From Xiphydria camelus (lineage: Eukaryota; Arthropoda; Insecta; Hymenoptera; Xiphydriidae): a stretch of 64,000 bases of DNA. Numbering within the stretch: position 1 is the first letter of the stretch; the number at the start of each line of letters is the position of its first letter. The notes under the pieces were generated by a model. The model was not told the DNA's origin. It saw nothing but the letters and a program-made list of their open reading frames with translations, and did no database searches. The translations under genes and the position numbers were made by a program. The stretch covers positions 23,538,827-23,602,826 of the forward strand of contig OY783196.1 in NCBI GenBank assembly GCA_963678675.1, written 5' to 3'. Positions 45,101-55,822 of this stretch are shown here, in pieces.

Positions 45101-48100
45101 CGTGAAATATTCTGAGATTTTTTCCTAAATATATCTTGAATACTTCATATTCGACGTTACATACTTCAGGGGTCATCTATAGATTAATTTACGCCAATGA
45201 AAGAGGGGTAAAATGAACCAACGGTTCGGTTTTACATCGACTTGTGTCGATTCGTATCGGTTAATGGAAAGCACCCGTACCAATAAAGCGTGATGTCGTG
45301 TTAAACATAATGGAAAATGCTCGACGAAAAGGTGGAAGGGGGAGGAGGCGATCTTGAAAAGTTGCATAATATCATTCGCGGATGTCTCCTTATCTCTGCA
45401 ATAATGAAGAACGAATCGTAAATAATAGAGGGCCTGCGCGGAGAGAAAATTTCTTTGATCAGAAGAAAGATATTGATTTCAATTTACGCAATTTGCAATA
45501 TCTGTATCAACGTTACACATCTTCGCGATATTCATTTTATGTGGCAAGAATATCGCGAAGCGGGACCTTCGACAAAGTCGGCTGGGATGGTCATCAAATA
45601 TCGTTTTCCCTTTTCACGAGTCACGACGAGGGCAGGGGAAAAAAGTATCTCCGTCAAATAAAACGTCTTAACGAACGGGGATCGGCGAAGCGAGGCGGCA
45701 GATCCAATCGGATTCGGATTAAGTCCGACAATATTAAATTAGTAACGGAAGTGAATAATGGTCGTTGAGCCTCCTCGCCGGTTTATACGGCCTGTCGTTG
45801 AACAATCCCTCGACAAGAGCGGTCCGGTTCACCTGATTGCGATCTCAAAGCGTTATGAGATCGAAGAGTAACGGATAAATTCAAGTTGGGCGCTTTGTAG
45901 TCTGTGGGAACTTGGCGTATCGCTTTTCGAAATTATTTGAAACGAGAGCAACTCGTAACTCGTATTGACAATCCTATCTAATGAAATCCAGCACGATATA
46001 ATCGAAAGTCGTGGTCACCTATCACCATTAGTTAGTTTATAATCGATATCGATAATCGAAAGTCGTGGTCACCTATTCCCATTGGTTCAGTTTGATAAAA
46101 TTAGTGTTGAAGTAAATGTAAATGTCGTTGTGAAACACGTTTTAGGCGCGCGCTTGCGCGTGCAAATGGTCTGGTAATCTTATTAAATGCTTCATCCGAG
46201 TTCGAACAGACGATTCCTAGTGACTCTTTTCTCAAGTGAAATTCGTCAGTATCAGGTCAATATTTCAATTCATCAGTTCTAATTAATTCCCGTGCTCGAA
46301 TTGAAATGTCGAGCATCATTTAAACACTACAAAAAAGTAGTGTCAGAGAAAAGTTTATTTAAATACGAATACATCAGAATATTTATTAGTCACAAGTAGG
46401 AATTTTTTTCACATCAAACAAAGGTCTACTTGAATGAAATAAGTGTTTGCGTACATCGCAAAACGTTTATTTACTTCAAACTTCTGTTTGCTCCTTGTAA
46501 ATGAATTTCTTATTCATCGCGAATAAATGTTTCTACTGCACAGTAAAGAAAAAGTGGTGTTAATTTTTAACACCATTTCACCGGATTGGACCTATACGTA
46601 CCACCACGTTTAGTGTCATTCCGTCTTATGCCATTGTTATTTAACACCAAAAGTGGTCTATATATATGTATTTAGATCGACAACGCAGAATTTAGAGTAC
46701 AGTGTAAGTTTTCATTTCAAATAAACATTTCTGCCGGTGTCTGGAATAAATGAAGCATATCTGAACCTATGGAGCTATCGAGAACATAATTTAGCTCTCT
46801 CTCGCATTGGTTCAATTATTTTCGAGGAGCGCCGTAGCGAGTTCGCACGGACCGTCGCGACGGTGCGAAATGAGCTCGCCGAGAAGTGATGGTACCGCGC
46901 GCTTCCGATACGAAGACTCGCCCGAAGCGGGGGTTGACGTCAAGGCGATCATTATTGATGTATGTACCTGCTCGTTCGTGATTATCGACGACCGGTAGAC
47001 ACGAAGCGATCGTCGAAATTAGTATTCAAAGTTATTCGAACGGCTGTGCCGCCTGGCGAAATTCTCATCGGGCGTTCCGACGTGCCGGAATACGAATGTC
47101 AGCCCACGCCGTGGGTGATGATCGTTATATTACGCGTAGACGCTCTAATAAATCGCTATCCGCACAACGAGTCCACACTTAAAAATGGGGTAATTTGTAT
47201 CTAGAACGTGTTCGCCTACTTTGAACTCGACGAATGTAGATTAATAAGAAGGAGATGTAGTCGGCGGAGACTCGTGTCAAGGTGTAGGATGGTATGAATG
47301 AATTAGTGAGAATAGATTGCGAGCAGTCGCGATTTTTATGCGGGGCCCCGATTTTTTCAAATGCCCAGAATGTGAATTTTCACGTGGGGATTGACCGAAA
47401 AACTTTATTACAAAATTCTATCAACGCTATCCTCGTTGTTCATATTTTCAATCGATGCAAAGTTATGCTAATTGGATCATTTTATCGCTTCACGACTAAT
47501 TTATCGGAAACAGTGCGAGAGAACATCTATTTAAATTCAAAGATATGCGAATCCCTTTTGATCGAGGCGATAAATAGTTAAGGTTTTACGGTATTACGAT
47601 TACGGTCGATTAATTATTGCTAATTTTATATCCCATTTCTTATCTAGTTTCGTAGAATCATATAGGAAATAGTTTCGTATAAATAACACGCAACGATGGT
47701 ATAGAATTGAATAAAAAGAGGATATTTTACGATTGCGACGATAGTTTATCAGTCGTAAAACATGGCTAACATGCCTTAATACTTCTTTTCGTGTGATATA
47801 TTGAAAAATACAAGCGGCCAAATTAACCATAACTTAGCGAGGAAACGTGACGAATTATGGCTTTAGCCCCAATTCCATAGCTACTTTCAAAATCAACGGG
47901 ACATCGTTGATATAATATTGCTAAAAAATTGCTTACTCTAAACTCATAGCCACTCTAATTAATTACGAACGAGATTCTATAAATACCCAGTCCTTTTACT
48001 GGCTTATGAAAACATTGGACTCCACCCTTAATCGTGCGATGTTATAGTTTTTCAATTGACTATTCTTTAGTCGATGCGCTTAGCCCGGGCAACGGAGTGT

Positions 48101-50097
48101 ATTCGCGATTTCGGAAGTAGTTTCAATTCCTGTAATTGCCTCATAATTCGATTCAGCCAGTGATTTAGTATGCGTGTCATTTATTCCATTATTTGGCACA
48201 TACGTGACTAACTTTAGAGAAGAATATTACAAACATAACTTTTGCGCTGTAAAAAATTATTTAATTTGATGCAATTGTATATAAAGCTTTTATCCGATAC
48301 GTGAGTATGAAAATTAATGTACTCCGTTATGAAATTTATAAGGGTAGTTTTATAAGGAGATATATTAGCAGTAATAGTAATTTATTAATTTCAGCCTTCT
48401 CGGCCATGAAATGGACCTTGGTTTACAATTTTAACTTAAATAAGGAGATATATTAATTTTCATAATTACGAAGTTTCATAAGGAAATATATTAATTTTCA
48501 TAATTAAAGAGTATACCTATTAGTTTTTATTATCATCTGCGGGAAAAAAGCTTTATATAAAAGTATATTAAAAAAATACGAATTTTTTACAGTGTTAATG
48601 TGGGATATAGTGTGCAGTTTTCCAGATCCTGCTCTAAGCCTGAAGAATTTTATCCGTATAAATATGTCCCTTTTGGTTACTCAATAATTCTAAACGCGGT
48701 TCTATTAGTGGGCCGACGAGTTTAATCTAGTGCGATTCTCGCTCATCATTCTCCGACTTTATTGTTGCTCCTTTATATAACTCTCAACAATTAAATATCT
48801 ATACACACGACGAGTCATCCCGGTTTTATTAATTCTAACCGATACAATCACCGCTCGGCAAATCGCTTCATCGACTCGCGATACGAGCGTCGTTGTAATT
48901 GATACGAGTATCCGCCGGTAAATGGAACTCCCCTTTCGGGTACATTATCTACAGCGATATAGCTCGATGCACCGTCGTAAGCAATCGGTTCAGTGGCACG
49001 CCTGAATAATGGAGAGACCGTCTTATCTTACGGGGATATAACGGTGTGCTTAGAGTACAGAGGCACGAAGGCCCCCACGCTTGCAAGCTGTCGTCTCCCG
49101 CGGCGTGTCTCACTGTCCTCGCGGGATTGCGAATTTCTCTCAAGGCGCAGTTTAGAGGCCCGCGCGTCAAGTATACCCTCGCGCGCGGCCCCCAATATGG
49201 TTTACGCACTTTTTTCTATTTCTCTCTCTCGGGTTTTCTTTCTTCTCCCTCCCTCTGCCGCGTATCCCGGGATAACGGTATACATCCGATACGTCGAATC
49301 AAACCCAAGGAGACCCGCGATTCAGCTCGAGCGATTGACATGCGGCAGGAAGCTCCAGCTGTGTCGTTTTTTTTTATTTATACGCGCGTACCTTTCGTAC
49401 AATTGGATACGTCCGGGGTGGTCCGATCGCGGAGAACGCGCAGTGGTTGTGGAGAACGCGGTGGGGAAGGACGGTGGTGATGCGCGGAGAGGAGAAAGGG
49501 GAGAAGGAAAGAACATAAAAGGGTCTTTGTGCGCACGAAGGTGCGCTTACACCGTTAGCATTCGTCGTTAAATATTTGTCGAATAATTTGATACAGCCGA
49601 CGCGACACCGCGCTCGGCACACTTGCGAGATCTTCGGAGTTTTTAGTCCGCCGTGATTGGTCGGGCCAGCCCGGCTACTCTGCAGCGATATTTCTCTTCG
49701 GCGTAGAACCGTTTAAATGTCCTTTTAAATGATGCGAGGAATTATGGAAAAAAAAACGGCACGTGTATCGGTTGACCTTCCACCGGAATTCGGAAGAGTA
49801 TCCGAGCTAAGCAGTTTTTTTCCCCCGAAATACCGGTCGATAAATAGGCGGTCCCCCTCGCGTTTTACCGGTATTCCTATTCGCGTCAATTACCACCCGT
49901 CGACGACCCGTTTCACCCGATAACCGGTCGACCGTATAGAATGAGGAGGAAAGTGCGAGGGAACTTGCTCCTGTGCGTACGTCTCGCCGCGGAACCGCCG
50001 ATTGCTTCCGTATACGATCGCTTCCGTCGACACGATGATCGCGATGAAGACTCACCATGTAGATCAGCAGGCGTAGCAGCTTCCACACCCCTGGCAT
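33102..50097 (-). CDS. ZP-domain transmembrane protein, dusky/miniature-like (seven coding exons)
   Basis: Apical extracellular-matrix protein; relatives shape the insect cuticle. Exons: 50097-50056 (ATG, MPGVWKLLRLLIYM, signal peptide), 39465-39221, 38727-38534, 37464-37342, 37260-37046, 35373-35005, 33686-33102. All junctions are GT/AG and phase-consistent, giving 1773 nt, 590 aa. The ZP domain runs from about Cys46 (SLEVMCGKDHMDVHLSFS) through YENTVVVQYDKDLLEVWDEA, GDNVDCWMEIQHGKGPWAPP, EFDMRVKSCVASDGGGH and DEFGCVLRPKMISRF to CRHGCLDHCQL. Then a Thr/Asp-rich linker, a furin-like RRKR at about 434-437, a transmembrane helix at about 497-519 (FSALFVIVALSAVVSALVAG) and a 70-residue cytoplasmic tail. 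The link of the signal-peptide exon across 10.6 kb is inference; the exon 35373 acceptor is weak. Which family member (dusky, miniature, dusky-like) is unresolved. Confidence 0.85.
34020..34275. mobile_element. TTTCTCTGAGTG-ended foldback family, copy 1 (ZP intron)
   Basis: Contains GATGTGAAAAAAATTCCTAT and TATTTAAATAAACTTTTCTC then TGAGTG. The copy at 46338-46545 carries the complement, and 53151-53398 is a related copy. In the last intron of the ZP gene. Confidence 0.65.
34365..34990 (+). repeat. Dispersed repeat family A, copy 2, split by an insertion
   Basis: Matches 180-545. It is interrupted after ..GTTTTCCAGCTC (about 34632) and resumes at ..TAAGGCCGAAAATG (about 34893). The roughly 260-bp insert consists of repeated TATAACAGTGATG / TAACATAT phrases in both orientations. 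The copy ends 15 bp from the splice donor of the ZP gene exon ending at 35005. Confidence 0.7.
35803..36090. mobile_element. TA-flanked CACTGAG..CTCCGTG foldback element
   Basis: CACTGAGAAAAATAATTACT at the left and ..AATTATATTTCTCCGTG at the right, flanked by TA (35801-35802, 36091-36092). 288 bp, with internal ATTCTTGAATCAA / TTAATTCAAGAA-type repeats. Confidence 0.75.
36305..36758. mobile_element. CACTCAG..CTCAGTG foldback element
   Basis: Starts CACTCAGAGAGAAATCTGGT and ends CTTTTCTCTCAGTG followed by TA. The left flank is AA rather than TA. Partially complementary arms (TTGATT / AATCAA, TAACCA) and no gene. Confidence 0.6.
39797..40016. mobile_element. Foldback MITE (ATATGAGGCTGAACTTACTC), copy 1
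   Basis: The left arm CATATGAGGCTGAACTTACT then CGCCA..GAAACTTCAATCA is mirrored by ..TTTCTTTTCTGGCGAGTAAG then TTTAGCCTCATATG. The same element lies at 54521-54741. Located in the large first coding intron of the ZP gene. Confidence 0.85.
40737..40958. mobile_element. Foldback element with AATTGGCTCGA arms
   Basis: Starts after TA (40735-40736) as CGCTGAAAAAAAAGAATTGG then CTCGATCG. The right end is CAATTGGCTCGAGTACATTT then TTTTCTCTG followed by TA. The inner arms share the GATTCGAATAAA/TTTATTCGATT and TCCAAATAACATCC motifs. Confidence 0.7.
40989..41211. mobile_element. Foldback MITE with AAGCCGGGGACACACTATTG ends
   Basis: The arms contain GTCACGTCACGTGAG..CACATGAGCTCACGTG and are mirrored at the right end (CGTGACGTGACAATAGTGTG then TCCGCGGCCTT). 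The repeated CACGTG motifs make the element E-box-dense. Confidence 0.8.
42453..43032. mobile_element. MITE with ATAGGGTAAACGAGGGCAAA ends
   Basis: 580 bp. The inverted ends (..GGGCAAAGTGG / CCGCTTTGCCC.. ending TACCCTAT) are accompanied by an internal pair TCCACTTTGCCCTGTAG / GGGCAAAGTGGAA at the centre (42645-42680), so it may be two head-to-head copies. Confidence 0.75.
43257..43440 (+). repeat. Diverged direct duplicate, copy 1
   Basis: Shares with 48037-48215 the phrases CAATTGACTAT, AGYAGATGC, CGGCCCGGGCAA/TAGCCCGGGCAA, GTGATTTCGGA.GTAGTTTC and CCATTATTTGGC-like ends, in the same orientation. A second short match (43850-43890 with 48601-48645, GTGCAGYTYTCCRGATC) suggests a longer duplicated unit of about 640 bp. 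Confidence 0.6.
44198..44460. mobile_element. Near-perfect 263-bp palindromic element, CACTGAG ends
   Basis: CACTGAGGGAAAAATTTCGT on the left and its exact complement on the right, flanked by TA (44196-44197, 44461-44462). About 95 bp of each arm match without error, including an internal repeat of AACTAAATATTTCACTG. The loop is about 60 bp of GGCTCAA..TTGAGCC sequence. Confidence 0.9.
44640..44752. mobile_element. Small foldback MITE
   Basis: Arms GGGAAGACCGGAGCAAATTT / AATTTATCCCGGTCCCCCC, plus inner GGCCCCTCGTTAYC / GGTAACGAAGGGCC. Related wording (GAGTTGGCG.. GCCCCTCGTG) occurs near 36254-36290. Confidence 0.65.
45996..46095 (+). repeat. Two-copy direct tandem repeat, about 50 bp
   Basis: ATAATCGAAAGTCGTGGTCA then CCTAT.. 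appears twice in a row, followed by ACCATTAGTTAGTTT and CCCATTGGTTCAGTTT. Confidence 0.85.
46338..46545. mobile_element. TTTCTCTGAGTG-ended foldback family, copy 2
   Basis: Complement of the right half of 34020-34275: CAGAGAAAAGTTTATTTAAA then TACGAA, and GTAGGAATTTTTTTCACATC. Confidence 0.65.
46546..46705 (+). repeat. Dispersed repeat family B, copy 1
   Basis: Shares AAAGTGGTGTTA then TTTTTAACACCATTTCAC, GTGTCATTCCGTCTTAT.CC and AAAAGTGGTCTATATA with 61921-62095, same orientation. Contains the palindrome GGTGTTAATTTTTAACACC. Confidence 0.75.
46706..48036. other. ZP first-intron DNA, no gene recognised
   Basis: A CpG-richer block at about 46820-47110 gives short open frames without motifs. 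Nothing else recognised. Confidence 0.4.
48037..48215 (+). repeat. Diverged direct duplicate, copy 2
   Basis: Partner of 43257-43440, about 4.8 kb away, within the same large intron of the ZP gene. Confidence 0.6.
48650..50055. other. ZP first-intron DNA with CpG-rich block near the signal-peptide exon
   Basis: From about 48820 to 50050 the DNA is CpG-rich, with overlapping arginine-rich frames on both strands (for example 48993-49571) that match no family. Candidate promoter or enhancer region next to the first coding exon. Confidence 0.4.
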
Positions 50098-50130
50098 CCT
50101 GGAGGTCCCAGCCTCTCGCAACACGCTTTC
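50056..50130 (-). other. First coding exon of the ZP gene (5' UTR tail, start codon, signal peptide)
   Basis: The acceptor TCTTTTTCAG (ends 50131) and donor GTGAGT (starts 50055) bracket 75 nt. The ATG at 50097-50095 begins MPGVWKLLRLLIYM, phase 0 at the donor, and joins directly to VAGLKNVG of the next exon to complete a hydrophobic signal peptide. The acceptor implies at least one noncoding exon further upstream. Confidence 0.65.
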
Positions 50131-50733
50131 CTGAAAAAGACAAACGGAATTCGCGGTCAGATTTCTTTCGCTGAGAGCGCCCCCGTTGCGAGCGGCCGGA
50201 TCTGCTTCGATTTACCGGGCCGCTATGGTCCGGCGAGCAAACCGCACGGAGTGCTACTCATACTTATGCGGGAGCAAGGTCGTGGTACAAATCCTAAGAA
50301 GGTCTTTAGAATCGTGCGGAATCGTACGGTTATACCTCCCATGACGTTGCTATTCGGGGTTCTGTCGGTGATGGAGAGCGGCTATAGGGTTTTAGTTATT
50401 TGTCAATTATTGGGGGACATGAAGGAAATCCTATTAATAACTGTCTTCCCCGTTTCACTGTTTACTTTCTTGTACGTTATTACGTTCGAATCAATGCGTG
50501 AGTCTTACGCTGAGAGAAATGGGCCTGAGAAATTTACTCTGAGAATACTTACGTATATTGCTCAGAGACCTGGCAATAATTAATCGTTGCTATACACTTA
50601 CCAATACTATATCGCTTCAACATGTTGCAATAATTGAGAGCAAGGAAGTCAACCTGATTGCTCCAGCGTTTTACAACAGAATGTTGCTTTAACACGTTGC
50701 AATACCTCATTGCTTCAGTGCTCAACAATTATA

Positions 50734-51145
50734 CCGGGTGATTCTTTAATATTGCGACAAACTTCAAGGAGGGGTTCCTTGGATGAAAATAAGAAAAAAA
50801 GCTCCTATGAACATGGGTCCGGAAACGCTGAGTTTCGGAGAAACAGGGTGTTCATTTGTATACAAATTGTCTATACTATTAATATGAAGAGTAGGTAGTA
50901 TGTATATTTTTGCAGAGCTTCCATTTTATTTATTTTTTGTAATAAGTTCTTCTTAAGAGTATTAAATATCGTTTCAGAAGAAGGGATTCGTCATTGCGTT
51001 TTAAATATTTTTTTCGGATAAGGCATTTGAAAATGCAATTCCGAAACTCAGCGTTTCCGGACCCATGTTCATAGGAACTTTTTTTTTATTTTCATCGAAG
51101 GAACCCATCCTTGAAGGTTGTTCGCAATATTCAAGAATCACCCGG
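50734..51145. mobile_element. TA-flanked MITE with CCGGGTGATTCTT ends
   Basis: 412 bp. CCGGGTGATTCTTTAATATT at the left and ..ATATTCAAGAATCACCCGG at the right, with TA on both sides. The inner arms contain TCCGGAAACGCTGAGTTTCG and its complement. The TA target suggests the Tc1/mariner superfamily. It sits inside another repeat rich in TTGCTTCAACATGTTGC-like phrases (about 50590-51300). Confidence 0.85.
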
Positions 51146-51148
51146 TAT

Positions 51149-53150
51149 ATCGCTTTGATATCTTAGAATAATATATTGTTGCAATACCTAACAACAGTGT
51201 GTTGCTTTTACATTCATCAATGTTACAAATTTTAGTATAGAAATAAATGCCGCTGGTTCAGGAGGAGCAATATTTTATTGTTCGTCTAGCAATATTATTG
51301 CTAATCTTTTTTTCCGAGCACCGCGTCGGCCCACTTTTAATCACCGGTACGTTTTGTCCTAACGATCGATCATCGCGTTCGCGCGAGATAACGGTCGACT
51401 ATTCGAATTTCGTACACCGGTTATAGTTTCGCGGATCGAGCCTATCGACACACGCGAATCGCAAAACGTCGACTCTCTCTGTGCAGTAGTCCCAGAGCAA
51501 TGCGCCGTCGCTGGAAGGTAGTCGCGAGATCGTCTCGTCGCGCGTGCACTTATATACATACTTCGGATCTGGATGTGTATTAGCCCCGTTCATTCCAGTT
51601 TTGGCGGTCGAAGGTTTTAGAGAGCTCCGTTCCGTTATAGAGCGGCACGCTCGCGCGCCCCGATCTGCGGAAGATCCGCGAAAGATAGCAGGTATGAGAT
51701 AGTTTGCAGAAGAAGCCAGAAAAACTTGTATTTCCTAGGTGACTTCTCGTATTCCCGTTGGACTCGACATTCGTAGCCTGCTCTTCCCGGTACAGTGTCC
51801 AGCTTCGAAAGAGATCTGCCGTATAGATCGCGAAATCGTCGAGATGCGTTTCGAAAAGAGCGCAAATCTCGGTCTGACCCGACCGAATGAACCAACGTGC
51901 TTTATTTTCGTATTTAGACTAACTTCGCCCTCTCCATCTAATCGGACGAGTACTCAAAACCCTCTTGAGATTACTGTGGAATCAAGTGGACGAAGCAATT
52001 CGTAACCCTATCCTGACTGATCGTACCTACAGCCGGTTTCGCGGCCGTTTTCCGATATCTCGTGTCCGCGCGGTGGAGGCGAAGAAAAGGAGAAACAAAA
52101 AAGGAAGACTCGTTAGCGTTTTTCATTCGCATGGACTTTCAATTAAATTTCAATTATCTATGCGCACTTATTCCGCGACGACGGCGCAAAACTCGTTTGA
52201 AGATTACATTTCCACTTCGAAAAAAGAGTTTTACGCCGTCATCGACTAAGAGTTTACGGGCGAGCGGATAATCGAGAGGCTCGAGTAGAAATCCCCGCGT
52301 GAGCAGAAATATCGATACGGCCTTCTAACGCGAGACCCTCGATATCTTACGCTCGGGACGACCCTGTTTTCTGCACCGCGCCAGCGCGCTCGCTCGCTTG
52401 ACAGGAGTCGCATTGGCTCCTAGACCGCGAGAGCAGTTAATTCGGAGCGTGCGAGGTAAACGTCATCCCGTACGTTACCGAGACTTAATTTCCTCGGGAG
52501 CGGGTCGAAAAACAATTTCAATCTGGGACCGTGCGATTTTACAGCTCGTCCCGCGTGGATAATTTAAGTCCGCGTTATGCATTTACACTATACAACACCC
52601 CGCCAGGCTTTCATTCGCCGAACGGTCGTTAAGGGGCGTCTTTTAGCATTATTGTATTATGGAAAAATTGACACAAATCAGTAGTTCCAAAATATCGCTT
52701 TCCCTGCTTATTCATATGCGCCGAAATTAATTTTAATCGATCGTATCAAACTACTACCAGCCCGCTAGGGTGTGGTTTTTTTTCAAATTTTAATCGTCTA
52801 AAAATTTATTATTTGATTAAGAAAATCGCAGGCGGTGCCATAAACTATGCATGGTGACTAGCGAAATTTGAGAGGCGACAATATTTCGAGCAGAATTATA
52901 ATTATTTGTGTACTTACAATAAATTCAACGTCGTAGCTGTTATATGCGTAGAGTTATTTTGGAATGCGTGAGAGATATAGCGTGCTTTCGATTTTTGACT
53001 TTCGGGAAATATTAAATTTTATTCATGGCACACTAATTCAACAGATGTGGTTTCCCAGTGAGAATTTGATGTTTATATTGGATGATATAAAGTATTTACC
53101 AAGGAGGGTCGTATACTGATTGAGCGATTTTTATCTGTTGAATCGATGTA
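51149..53150. other. Upstream DNA, partly CpG-rich; no gene recognised
   Basis: CpG-dense at about 51350-52620. Short frames on both strands lack motifs. Noncoding 5' exons of the ZP gene could lie here but I cannot place them. Confidence 0.35.
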
Positions 53151-53398
53151 CACCGAGGGAAAAGGTCTAGTTGAATACGAACGTATAATAGAAAAATTTA
53201 TTTCATATAAATAGGAATTTATTCACATCGAACAAAAGTCTATTTGAATGAAATAAATATTTTGCATATCCTTTTAATCGAGTATGAACCTAATAAAACG
53301 TCAATCTAATTCAAATAGACTTTGGTTCAATGTGAGAAAATTCCTATTCATCTCGAATAAATTTTTCTATCAGGTTCGTATTCAACTAGACCTTTTCC
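53151..53398. mobile_element. TTTCTCTGAGTG-ended foldback family, copy 3
   Basis: Starts after TA as CACCGAGGGAAAAGGTCTAG then TTGAATACGAAC. The right end is GGTTCGTATTCAACTAGACC then TTTTCC before TA. The inner arms share AATAGGAATTTATTCACAT / ATGTGAGAAAATTCCTATT. Confidence 0.8.
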
Positions 53399-54520
53399 TA
53401 TAACCTGAGCAATTTTTATGAACTATTTTCAAATTCCCCAGAATTGAAAGATGCCTCTTACCGATCTTTAACGAATCGATGAGCGCGTTGATCCTCGTAG
53501 CCAACGACGCGGCTGTATACAGGTGAAACGGCGGCTCCGCGTATACGAACCTATAGATATACACGGGCGCGCTTTACGAGATTTAGCGCGTAACGCTCGA
53601 GCGAAGACAGGCGGACTTTCGTACAGAAGAAGCTGCCGAGTGCAATATGCTTTGGTATATTATATATCGTTAGACACGGTTATAAATATAGATACACTCG
53701 AGCGCTACCGTAACGGATGAAACTCTTCGAACGAGGTTGATTCGCAATTTTCTCATCCGTAGCGAAAGAAATAGGATTCCACCTATATTTTAGACCGCCA
53801 GGTGTTTCCTGGACGTTTATCCGCGCCTAAGAGAAACAGCTGACTGTCACGGTGGCAAATTACGCGGAACACTCGTAGAATGGAGCCAGCGGTAGAGTTT
53901 TACATTTTTGACGCACATTGTCGACGTTGATTTTAATCTTAAATAATCGCAAGCAATCTTTAGAAGTCGTACTTATATTTCAGCCCGCGAAATATTACTT
54001 GGATATTTATTTGCCCGTGAAGAATTTCCTAGATATTTATTTATCTGCGAAGAACAGCTGACCGTCGTGGCGTAAATTACGCGGGGCCCTCGGATGGAGA
54101 GGCTGACGCGTGTGCTTCGTAACCATAGAGCCCCGACACGGATTTTAATCGTTGGTATTTATTATGTTCTCATAGAGGTATATGCGTAAGCGTAGGTATA
54201 TATTTATGTACAGTAGACCTCAGTATGTTAAATTCTTTAGTATGTTATATCCTAAGGTGTGGTTATGGGTATAGATATATTCTCAAGTCGCGATGTAAAT
54301 TAATATACATCGAGTTTTCTAAACCACGGTGAGATTTGGTACGCACCCTGTTCAAAATGTCTATTAAAAGCGAATAAGGAGAAATTTAATTATTTACTAT
54401 TGTAAATAGCATATGGTAAATAGCATAGTAAATAGCATATATGCACATTTGTCCTTTTTAATAAAAAATGATAAAAAGCGGATCAGAATTATATCAGAAT
54501 GTATTAGTTTTGAGAATGTT

Positions 54521-54741
54521 ACCAAATGAGACTAAACTTACTTGCCAGGAAAGAAACTTCAATCGCTATTATCTTATTACCTATGAGTTATTGGCTCATA
54601 TTCGTGTAATACTTTTTTGAAGATTACACTTTTACTTGCAATGAAGTCTTATATCGATATAGGCCAAAAATTCATAAATAATGAGATAATAGTGATTGAA
54701 GTTTCTTTCTTGGCGAGCAAGTTTAGCCTCACATGGTATAT
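54521..54741. mobile_element. Foldback MITE (AATGAGACTAAACTTACTTG), copy 2
   Basis: Same element as 39797-40016: outer arms with ACTTACTTGCCAG..GAAACTTCAATC and GATTGAAGTTTCTTTCTTGG then CGAGCAAGTTTAGCCTCA. Confidence 0.85.
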
Positions 54742-55439
54742 CTGCGAATTTTTCGTTTGGATAATGCGTATTCGAACCTAATAAATTCGGGTACGATTTT
54801 TGCCTGCTTTTATCCGTTTTTAATAGAAATTTAGGGTAGGGCAGCTTTTACAGAGTCAATTCCTATTTTAATCCTCGATGTACAGATACAAAGTAGACGA
54901 GAGTGGAATGAAATAGAACATTCGAGTTGGTCGTTGATTATATTATTGTAGGCAATAATCGCAGAAGACCAACGGATGTGTTCCATTTCACTCTACTTTC
55001 TCTCATTTATGCTACTTCTACGAGTCAAGCTGGTCAGTTATCTGAACGGATAGCGAAGTTTCTCGACGATTTTCTTTTTCAGATCGAAAGAGGATGGACT
55101 GAATTGATATCACAGCCGATAAAGTATTTCCTGAATCACTGTGTTGTAAATTACATAGATATTCTCTGACTATCGACACTGTTCAGGCTCTTGAGATACG
55201 TATGCTTTCAAACCATAACTAATGCAAACTTTAAGTTTCGATATATTACATAATTGGAAGTATGTTAACAAAGGAGGTTAGGGGAACTGGGAATAAATTT
55301 TCTTCTCCCTTTCGCAGGGGGAACTAGACTGTGTTACCGTATTGAGTGAATTTAAATTTAAAGATTTTTCTTCAGCAATTGTTTCCTCTTTCGGGACGTG
55401 GGACGAAAGAGAATTGTACCCATACAAATTTGATAAAGA

Positions 55440-55822
55440 ACAGTCCACTGCTGTACAGTAAATTCGGTATTTGCAAAAAAAATGTCCATATCTTTAAATT
55501 CAATTTGTAATCTATACACATATTCCATATATCACTCGAAAAAAAAGTATTTAGAAAAATAATTATTTACAAAATTATACGCACGGTTTTTTCCACAAGA
55601 TTGTGATGTTATTAAAAGCGAGGGAAACGCACTTATGCCAAGCAGCAAGTACCTACGAGAGAGATAATATAGTCTTACAAGACGATAACGTAGCTACAGT
55701 TTTATAAATGTCGTTTTGCAGCTCTGATAAGGCCAGAAATGGAAAATGAAAAATACGGGTTAATTAATTTCATCCAAATTTGTTGAATCCGTAATAAAAA
55801 AATTAGCGAGAAAACCGAATAA
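55440..55822 (+). repeat. Dispersed repeat family A, copy 3
   Basis: Same order of blocks as 180-545, including GAAACGCACTTATGCCAAGC, GAGAGAGATA, CTCTGATAAGGCCAGAAATG and AATAAAAAAATTAGCGAGAA then AACCGAA. Confidence 0.7.

Noticed and set aside
45382..45768. 128-codon plus-strand frame in the ZP intron
   Set aside because: No motif, no splice or promoter context, overlaps other noise frames.
48993..49571. 192-codon plus-strand frame
   Set aside because: CpG-rich artefact with overlapping frames in several registers.
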